NCBI RefSeq assembly: GCF_022348085.1
Contig: NZ_JAKRFN010000002.1
Location: forward strand, 62,001 to 126,000
Reading direction: 5' to 3'
DNA from: Mycobacterium sp. PSTR-4-N
GTDB lineage: Bacteria; Actinomycetota; Actinomycetes; Mycobacteriales; Mycobacteriaceae
DNA length: 64,000 nucleotides
Shown here: positions 58,882 to 64,000 of the stretch, piece by piece
How positions within the stretch are numbered: the stretch's first letter is position 1
Layout: the number at the start of each line of letters is the position of its first letter
Made by a program: the position numbers and the translations under genes
Notes under the pieces: generated by a model
Seen by the model: the letters and a program-made list of their open reading frames with translations, nothing else
Databases searched by the model: none
Told to the model about the DNA's origin: nothing

Positions 58882-60234
58882 TCAGTCCGGCTGTGACGCC
58901 TGTTCGCCAGGGGCGGTCGACCGAGGCCGTGTCGATTCCGAGGTCGGCCCTCCGGTTCCGAACGCTGCCGTCCGGGGTGGGGCGCCGTGCCCGAGCGCAT
59001 GGCCGTGAACACCCTCGGCATAGGCGGTTTCGGCGTGCTGCGAGAAGTCCACGCCGGACACCTCGTCCTCGGCGCTGATGCGGAAGCCGATCACCCTGTC
59101 GATCGCCTTGGCCAGAAGAAACGATGCGGCGAAGGCGTAGCCCGCGACGACGACGACCGCCACCGCCTGCTTGCCGAGCTGACCGACGCCGCCACCGTAG
59201 AACAGACCGCTCGCCCCGCCCGTCATCGTGGCGGACGCGAGAAGCCCGATGAGCACGACCCCCACCACGCCCCCGACGAAGTGCACCCCGACGACGTCGA
59301 GGGAATCGTCGTATCCGAAACGGAACTTCAAGCCGATGGCGAAGGCACACACCACGCCGGCGACCAGACCCACCACCGCGGCACCGAACGTGGTGACGGT
59401 CCCGCACGATGGCGTGATCGCGACCAGGCCGGCCACGACGCCGGATGCCGCGCCGAACGTCGTCGGCTTGCCGTCGCGAATCTGTTCGACCGTGAGCCAC
59501 CCCAGCATGCCCAGGCAGCCGGCGACCAAGGTGTTCAGGAAGATCGCGGCGGCGGTCCCGTTGGCGGCCAGGGCGGAGCCGGCGTTGAAACCGAACCACC
59601 CGAACCACAGCAGGCCCACGCCGAGTAGGACGAACGGCAGGTTGTGCGGGCGCATCGCCTCCTTCTTGAAGCCGATGCGCGGCCCCAGGACCAGGGCAAG
59701 CGCCAACGCCGATGCGCCCGAGACGATCTCGACGACCAACCCGCCGGCGTAATCGAGCACACCCCAGCGCATCAGCCATCCGCCGGGTGCCCACACCCAG
59801 TGCGCGACAACCGAATACACCACGATCACCCACAGCGGGACGAAGACCACCCACGCCGCGAACTTGGCCCGATCGGCGATCGCGCCACTGACCAGTGCGG
59901 CCGTGATGATCGCGAAGGTGAGCTGGAACGTCACGAACAGCAGCTCGGGAACCTGCCCGTGCACGGTGTCTGCGGTGATCCCGCCCAATCCGAGGTGGGA
60001 CAGACTGCCGATCACCCCGCCGGCGCGGCTGTCGGAGAACGCCAGGCTGTAGCCGGCGAGCAACCACGTCACCGTGACCAATGGGATCGCGATGAAGCTC
60101 ATCATGATCATGTTGAGCACGCCGGTGGTGCGGACCATCCCGCCGTAGAAGATCGCCAGACCCGGCGTCATCAACAGCACCAGGGCGGTGCTGGCCAACA
60201 GCCAGGCGGTCGCTGCGGGATCGATCTGATTCAC
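58882..60234 (-). CDS. amt: Ammonium transporter (Amt family)
   Basis: 450 residues, 11 helices from GTG 60234 (AAGGAG upstream). LLMTPGLAIFYGGMVR, FVTFQLTFAIITAALVSGAIADR, LDYAGGLVVEIVSGASALALA, RPHNLPFVLLGVGLLWFGWFGFNAGSA and GVHFVGGVVGVVLIG are Amt landmarks. Of the twin pore His, the second (GVHFVGG) is present but the first is Glu (VVEIVS for VVHINA), a variant known from other Amt/Mep proteins. A hydrophilic, likely disordered C-terminal tail of about 60 residues (ALGHGAPPRTAAF ...) is extra. A GlnR-like site upstream suggests nitrogen control. Confidence 0.95.
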   Translation of the reverse strand: MNQIDPAATAWLLASTALVLLMTPGLAIFYGGMVRTTGVLNMIMMSFIAIPLVTVTWLLAGYSLAFSDSRAGGVIGSLSHLGLGGITADTVHGQVPELLFVTFQLTFAIITAALVSGAIADRAKFAAWVVFVPLWVIVVYSVVAHWVWAPGGWLMRWGVLDYAGGLVVEIVSGASALALALVLGPRIGFKKEAMRPHNLPFVLLGVGLLWFGWFGFNAGSALAANGTAAAIFLNTLVAGCLGMLGWLTVEQIRDGKPTTFGAASGVVAGLVAITPSCGTVTTFGAAVVGLVAGVVCAFAIGLKFRFGYDDSLDVVGVHFVGGVVGVVLIGLLASATMTGGASGLFYGGGVGQLGKQAVAVVVVAGYAFAASFLLAKAIDRVIGFRISAEDEVSGVDFSQHAETAYAEGVHGHALGHGAPPRTAAFGTGGPTSESTRPRSTAPGEQASQPD

Positions 60235-60298
60235 GTTCGCACTCCTTCGGGCGGTCCCGAACGAGGATGTCGGCCGCTCGTTTCGGCAAAGCGGCGAT

Positions 60299-60317
60299 CA
60301 TGTTTCCGGCATGTTTC
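60299..60317 (-). promoter_or_regulatory. GlnR-type binding site upstream of amt
   Basis: On the minus strand GAAACATG is repeated with 11-bp periodicity, giving AC-n9-AC, the mycobacterial GlnR consensus. It lies 65 nt upstream of the GTG of amt. Confidence 0.65.
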
Positions 60318-60402
60318 GCGCGGTCCCGCCCGCATGCACCCGTCTCACCCGCCGGGATCACGCCCGGCGCGGCGGGGTGCGTCGCGCCCGGCTACCCGGC
60401 GG

Positions 60403-61245
60403 TCAGCGCCCGTGGGCGGCGAAGAAGTCGGCGCCCGCCTGGCCGGCGTCGTAGCCGAATCCGGTGGGCCAGACGTGCCCGCCGCCGCCGATGATCACGA
60501 ACTCGACCGCCGTGCCGTCGGCGCAGCCGATCGACGATGACCGACCCGGTGCGTCGACGGGCGGAGGGCATCCGTCGATGGCACGCCAGCGATTGACCAG
60601 TTCTGGTGCGGAGACGATCACGCTCGGCCCGCCTCGGCCGACCATCGGGCCGCCGCCGAACGGGACCACTGGATCGGCATCGCCGTGTACGGCGAGCACG
60701 GACACCGGCCGCGACGGCGCGCACGGCACCGTCGCACCGAGCGTCCCGGCGACCGACACCACGGCGGCGACCAGATCGGCGCGCTCACAGGCCAGCCGCT
60801 GGGCCATGAAGCCGCCGGCCGACATGCCCGTGACGAACACCCGGCCCGGGTTGACGCCGTACTCGCCGGTGAGCTGCGTGATCAACGCGGAGAGGAACCC
60901 CACGTCGTCGACGCCCTGCCGCTCGGGGACCGAACCACCGCGGCCGTCCGCCCAGCTCATGTCGACGCCGTCCGGGTACGCGACGACGAAACCGTGCCGG
61001 TCGGCGATGGCGTCGTAGTTGGTCCACGCCTCCTGGTCACGGCCCGTCTGCCCCGCACCGTGCAGGTTGATCACCAGGCCGGTGACGGCGCCAGGGGGCA
61101 CGTGCACCGAGTAGGTGCGCTGCAGACCGCCGACCTGGAGGCCCTGCGCCGGCCCGGGAGCGGCGGAGGCCGGAACGGCGGATGCGACGACGGTGACCAC
61201 CGATGCGGCCAGCGCGGTCAGGACACGGACGACTGCCAAATGCAC
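60403..61245 (-). CDS. Secreted alpha/beta hydrolase (PHB depolymerase/feruloyl esterase type)
   Basis: 280 residues from GTG 61245. A signal peptide (VRVLTALAASVVTVVASAVPASA) without lipobox is followed by an esterase domain of the LpqC/PhaZ type: LVINLHGAGQTGRDQEAW, GFVVAYPDG, FVTGMSAGGFMAQRLACE with the nucleophilic Ser, VLAVHGDADPVVPF with Asp, and IIGGGGHVWPTGFG with His. It probably hydrolyses extracellular esters, such as hydroxyalkanoate oligomers or plant phenolic esters. Divergent from the NAD(P)-binding protein gene. Confidence 0.88.
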   Translation of the reverse strand: MHLAVVRVLTALAASVVTVVASAVPASAAPGPAQGLQVGGLQRTYSVHVPPGAVTGLVINLHGAGQTGRDQEAWTNYDAIADRHGFVVAYPDGVDMSWADGRGGSVPERQGVDDVGFLSALITQLTGEYGVNPGRVFVTGMSAGGFMAQRLACERADLVAAVVSVAGTLGATVPCAPSRPVSVLAVHGDADPVVPFGGGPMVGRGGPSVIVSAPELVNRWRAIDGCPPPVDAPGRSSSIGCADGTAVEFVIIGGGGHVWPTGFGYDAGQAGADFFAAHGR

Positions 61246-61340
61246 GGGCGCCAGTATCGACCCGACGGTTTCGCCCGGATCACGCCGGGGCACGGTGGTA
61301 CACACGCACACCAGTGTCCCCGACCGAGGAGGAATCGACG

Positions 61341-61988
61341 ATGCAGGTTGTCATCGCAGGCGGTCACGGCAAGATCGCAGTGATCACCGAACGGCTGCTC
61401 GCCGCGCGCGGCGACCAGGCCGTGGGATTGATCCGCAACCCGGACCATGCCGCCGACGTGGAGGCCACCGGTGCCCGAGCGGTCGTGGTCGACCTCGAGA
61501 GCGCGACCGTCGACGAGGTCGCCGGCCACCTGGCCGGCGCGGACGCCGTGGTGTTCGCTGCCGGCGCGGGCCCCGGCAGCGGCGCCGCACGGAAGCAGAG
61601 CGTCGACCGGGATGCCGCGATCCTGTTGGCCGACGCCGCCGAAGCGGCCGGTGTGCAGCGCTACGTGATGATCTCGGCGATGGGTGCCGACGCCGACACA
61701 CCCGATGACGCAGCCGACGACGTCTTCGTGGCCTACCTTCGCGCCAAAGGCGCCGCCGACGACGAAATACGTTCGCGGACAATCCTTTCGACGACCATTG
61801 TGCGGCCAGGCCAGCTGACCGACGACGCACCGTCCGGGCGGGTCACGATCGCCGAGAGCACCGGCCGGGGCAAGATCGCGCGGGCAGATGTCGCGGCGGT
61901 CATCGTCGCGGTGCTCGACGCACCGGCGACCGCGGGCCGCACGTTCGAAGTGATCGCCGGGGACACCCCTATCGCCGACGCGCTCTAG
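61341..61988 (+). CDS. NAD(P)-binding atypical SDR (NmrA/YtfG-like)
   Basis: 215 residues. VVIAGGHGKIAVITERLLAARGDQAVGLIRN is a Rossmann start; VVVDLESATVDEVAGHLAGADAVVFAAGAGPGSG and RYVMISAMGAD fit atypical SDR (SDR5) proteins such as biliverdin/flavin reductase-like or YwnB-type. GAGGAGGA sits 7 nt before ATG 61341, fixing the start. Function unclear; often stress-related or redox-sensing. Confidence 0.88.
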   Translation: MQVVIAGGHGKIAVITERLLAARGDQAVGLIRNPDHAADVEATGARAVVVDLESATVDEVAGHLAGADAVVFAAGAGPGSGAARKQSVDRDAAILLADAAEAAGVQRYVMISAMGADADTPDDAADDVFVAYLRAKGAADDEIRSRTILSTTIVRPGQLTDDAPSGRVTIAESTGRGKIARADVAAVIVAVLDAPATAGRTFEVIAGDTPIADAL

Positions 61989-61997
61989 CCGACTCCC

Positions 61998-62058
61998 GCG
62001 AGCAGACGCGAACTCGAGCTTTCTGGGGCCTCCTCAGCTCGAGTTCACGTCTGCTCGC
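61998..62058. repeat. Mycobacterial GCGAGCAGACG palindrome, copy 2 (bidirectional terminator)
   Basis: Two 23-nt arms with one mismatch start GCGAGCAGACGCGAACTCGA, separated by 15 nt. It again occupies a gap between convergent genes (61988 and 62083). Confidence 0.85.
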
Positions 62059-62082
62059 CGGCAGAACTCTCGCGGCAAGAAC

Positions 62083-62553
62083 TCAGGAGGGCGCGAACAC
62101 GGCCTTGAAGCGGTTCAGCGACTCCTGGATGTCGCTCTGCAGCGCGCTGGCCACCACCATGCCGATGGGACCGAACAGCGCAGGCCCGCCCAGATGCACG
62201 TCGAACTGCACGTTCGAGCCGACGGGAATGTCTGTGCCCGTGTCTGCGCGCGTGCCTGCGGCGGGCCGCACCTTGCCGATCAGCTTCACCTTGACCCCGC
62301 CGCGCCCGACGCCGTTGAGCGTCATGGCCTCCGGCGGCTTGAAGTGCACGACCGTCCACGAGATGCGGTTGAGCATGCCTTTCACTTCGACGATCGAGTC
62401 GAGTGTCGTGCCCTTGTCGATGGTGTCGGGCAGCGGCGAGCGCCACATCCGGTGGATGGACAACCATTCCTTGAAGCGGGACAGATCCGACGCGCTCTCC
62501 CACGCCTGTTCGGGCGGCAGAGGCACGTCGACGGACACCGAGAGCTTTGCCAT
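62083..62553 (-). CDS. SRPBCC/START-like protein (Rv0910-like)
   Basis: 156 residues: KLSVSVDVPLPPEQAWESASDLSRFKEWLSIHRMWRSPLP ... WTVVHFKPPEAMTLNGVGRGGVKVKLIGKV ... LGGPALFGPIGMVVASALQSDIQESLNRFKAVFAP, a polyketide-cyclase/START-like fold with a hydrophobic pocket. The M. tuberculosis counterpart Rv0910 is annotated as a toxin with antitoxin Rv0909, although its fold suggests lipid binding. ATG 62553 is 5 bp after the Rv0909-like gene. Confidence 0.88.
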   Translation of the reverse strand: MAKLSVSVDVPLPPEQAWESASDLSRFKEWLSIHRMWRSPLPDTIDKGTTLDSIVEVKGMLNRISWTVVHFKPPEAMTLNGVGRGGVKVKLIGKVRPAAGTRADTGTDIPVGSNVQFDVHLGGPALFGPIGMVVASALQSDIQESLNRFKAVFAPS

Positions 62554-62558
62554 CGGCG

Positions 62559-62816
62559 TTACGACACCGGAGGCGCCGTCGGAGGCTCCTGCTGCGGCGG
62601 AACCGGCGGCTTGGCCGTCCCGGGCTGACCGGGGGCGCCGGGCTGTCCGGTCTGGTCGCTGACGGCCTTCTTGGCGGCGTCCTGCACCTTGTCGACAGTC
62701 GAGGCGTACTTGCCCTGCGTCTTCTTGTCCACGAGGTCACCGGCCTTGTCGATCACGGTGTCCACTTTGTCGGCGTTCTTGGAGAGAAGATCTTTCGCCT
62801 TGTCCAAAAATCCCAT
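62559..62816 (-). CDS. Rv0909-like antitoxin-family protein
   Basis: 85 residues: [58 protein letters not shown], an amphipathic helical repeat resembling CsbD/LEA-like proteins and the MT0933-type antitoxin family, then a disordered Pro-rich tail ([20 protein letters not shown]). It precedes the SRPBCC protein by 5 bp, the same order as Rv0909-Rv0910. The toxin-antitoxin annotation is from M. tuberculosis and untested here. Confidence 0.85.
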   Translation of the reverse strand: MGFLDKAKDLLSKNADKVDTVIDKAGDLVDKKTQGKYASTVDKVQDAAKKAVSDQTGQPGAPGQPGTAKPPVPPQQEPPTAPPVS

Positions 62817-62826
62817 GCCCCCGACT

Positions 62827-64000
62827 TTACCGTTCTGGCGAACGCCACAGCCTGCGGGTTTCACCGAGGAGCCTGCCCTGCACCCACCAGATCACCTCCA
62901 CGGCCGCCGCCCCGAGCAGCCCGATGACCAGCGCCGTCGAGGTGGTCGCCAGGTTCGTCGGATCGAGCAGGAACACCTTCTGCGCCACCGGCAGGCTGAA
63001 GATCAGCACATAGGCCAGCGCGGACGCGACAACCAGGGCGACCCGCCACCACTCATAGGGTCGGGCCACCACCGCGAGCACCCACAGCGCCGACACCAAC
63101 AGAGTGATCAGCGCCGCGGTCGAGGCCTGCGTCTGCTCGACCGCGGTGGCGGCGCGCCCCTGGTAGGCCAACAGGTAGGACACGAACGTCGCCAGGCCCA
63201 CCACCACACCCGAGGGAAGCGCGGCGGTCATCACCCGGCGCACGAACCCGGAGTGAGCGCGCTCGGCATTGGGCGCCAACGACAGGATGAACGCCGGCAC
63301 ACCGATCGTGAACCAGGCGGCGATGGTGACGTGGATCGGCTGGAACGGGAACAGGAGCGGATCGGTGCCGAAGATCTTCGCCGACAGACCCGCGACCCCG
63401 ACCAGGACCGCGAGCAGCACCGAATAGACGGTCTTGGTGAGGAACAGGTTGGAGACCCGCTCGATGTTGCCGATCACCCGCCTGCCCTCGCCCACGACGT
63501 AGGGCAGGGTGGCGAACTTGTTGTCCAGCAACACGATCTGAGCAACTGCGCGGGACGCCGAACTCCCCGATCCCATCGCCACGCCGATGTCGGCGTCCTT
63601 GAGGGCCAGCACGTCGTTGACGCCGTCGCCGGTCATCGCGACGGTGTGGCCGCGCGACTGCAGGGCGTGCACCATCGCCCGCTTCTGGTCGGGCCGCACC
63701 CGGCCGAACGTCGTGCATTCCTCCAAGGTCTCGGCCAGGCGATCGGGTTCGGTAGGCAACCGGCGCGCATCCATCGTCTCACCCGCGAGACCGAGGGAGG
63801 CCGCCACCGCACCCACCGACACCGCGTTGTCCCCGGAGATCACCTTCACCGAAACCCGTTGCGAGGCGAAGTATTCGAGGGTGTCGCGAGCGTCAGGCCG
63901 CACCCGCTGCTCCAGTACGACCAACGCCGCCGGGGTGACCGGGCCCGGAGCCTGCGGATCGTCGACCGGTACGTCGGCCGACCCCAGCAGCAGCACGCGC
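62827..64000 (-). CDS. ctpE: P-type cation ATPase CtpE, C-terminal part (5' end outside window)
   Basis: About 391 residues are in the window; the N-terminal half with the phosphorylated DKTGT site lies beyond position 64000. Seen: [90 protein letters not shown] (hinge region), then six membrane segments beginning [24 protein letters not shown]. Position next to the Rv0909/Rv0910-like pair matches ctpE (Rv0908), implicated in Ca2+ transport. It lies 10 bp downstream-side of the Rv0909-like gene start, on the same strand. Confidence 0.92.
   Translation of the reverse strand, partial: RVLLLGSADVPVDDPQAPGPVTPAALVVLEQRVRPDARDTLEYFASQRVSVKVISGDNAVSVGAVAASLGLAGETMDARRLPTEPDRLAETLEECTTFGRVRPDQKRAMVHALQSRGHTVAMTGDGVNDVLALKDADIGVAMGSGSSASRAVAQIVLLDNKFATLPYVVGEGRRVIGNIERVSNLFLTKTVYSVLLAVLVGVAGLSAKIFGTDPLLFPFQPIHVTIAAWFTIGVPAFILSLAPNAERAHSGFVRRVMTAALPSGVVVGLATFVSYLLAYQGRAATAVEQTQASTAALITLLVSALWVLAVVARPYEWWRVALVVASALAYVLIFSLPVAQKVFLLDPTNLATTSTALVIGLLGAAAVEVIWWVQGRLLGETRRLWRSPER

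Noticed and set aside
58721..60361. 546-codon minus-strand frame offset from amt
   Set aside because: It is amt read in the wrong frame; the correct frame gives a complete Amt protein.

Overview
The window is high-GC actinobacterial DNA and almost certainly chromosomal DNA of a Mycobacterium/Mycolicibacterium species, probably a saprophytic rapid grower. Diagnostic content includes two mycolic-acid cyclopropane-synthase-type methyltransferases, the mycobacterial LigD/Ku end-joining pair, a 13E12-type HNH protein, the SigK/RskA pair, and many paired LLM and SDR oxidoreductases. Gene order follows the M. tuberculosis Rv0946c to Rv0908 block from memory of that genome (pgi, SDR, Fpg-type glycosylase, LLM oxidoreductase, ligD, Ku, SDR, DapB-like protein, mntH, Rv0923c-like fusion, thiolase, carotenoid oxygenase, Rv0910/Rv0909-like pair, ctpE), with several insertions.

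Layout. 0-9 kb: partial succinate-semialdehyde dehydrogenase, pgi, GH16 glucanase, SDR, DNA glycosylase, a small holin-like membrane protein, an AurF-type diiron enzyme, and an LLM oxidoreductase behind a KstR-like box. 9-15.8 kb: acidic repeat protein, sugar-porter MFS, VOC protein, divergent Rieske oxygenase and TetR regulator, RNase HI, HNH endonuclease and an IS481-type scar. 15.8-27.1 kb: LigD and Ku, separated by a polyol locus (SorC-family regulator, ABC importer, mannitol-type dehydrogenase, PfkB kinase) that appears to be controlled from one divergent operator region. 27-38 kb: SDR/DapB-like pair behind a second KstR-like box, two small secreted proteins, mntH with a metalloregulator-like half-box, a GGCT/poly-gamma-glutamate-hydrolase fusion, a DUF1365-sigK-rskA operon, a carboxylate-amine ligase, an F420-type LLM enzyme, orphan oxidase subunits III/IV and tRNA-Arg(CCT).

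38-54 kb: GAF-ANTAR regulator, a coupled thiolase/carotenoid oxygenase/HxlR/isochorismatase operon, a CIRCE-controlled Hsp20, a two-component system divergent from a collagen-like membrane protein, two mycolate methyltransferases, a DUF2945/DUF3140 pair, and an amidohydrolase/aldehyde dehydrogenase pair. 54-64 kb: a compact translationally coupled cluster (E1-alpha, E1-beta, free lipoyl domain, acyl carrier protein, KAS III, atypical SDR), an ammonium channel behind a GlnR-type box, a secreted esterase, the Rv0910/Rv0909-like pair and the C-terminal part of ctpE.

The most novel-looking system is the six-gene E1/lipoyl/ACP/KAS III/SDR cluster at 54.6-58.7 kb. Its gene set suggests that an acyl group derived from a 2-oxo acid is carried on a stand-alone lipoyl protein, condensed on a dedicated ACP and reduced. 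The next most interesting is the two-component system facing a collagen-like protein: two pairs of 11-bp-spaced TGAAG repeats lie in mirror orientation between them, and the kinase sensor domain carries a Pro/Gly/Arg/Asp tract resembling that protein. Many genes also show a TANNNT hexamer 6-7 nt before the start codon, consistent with leaderless transcription.
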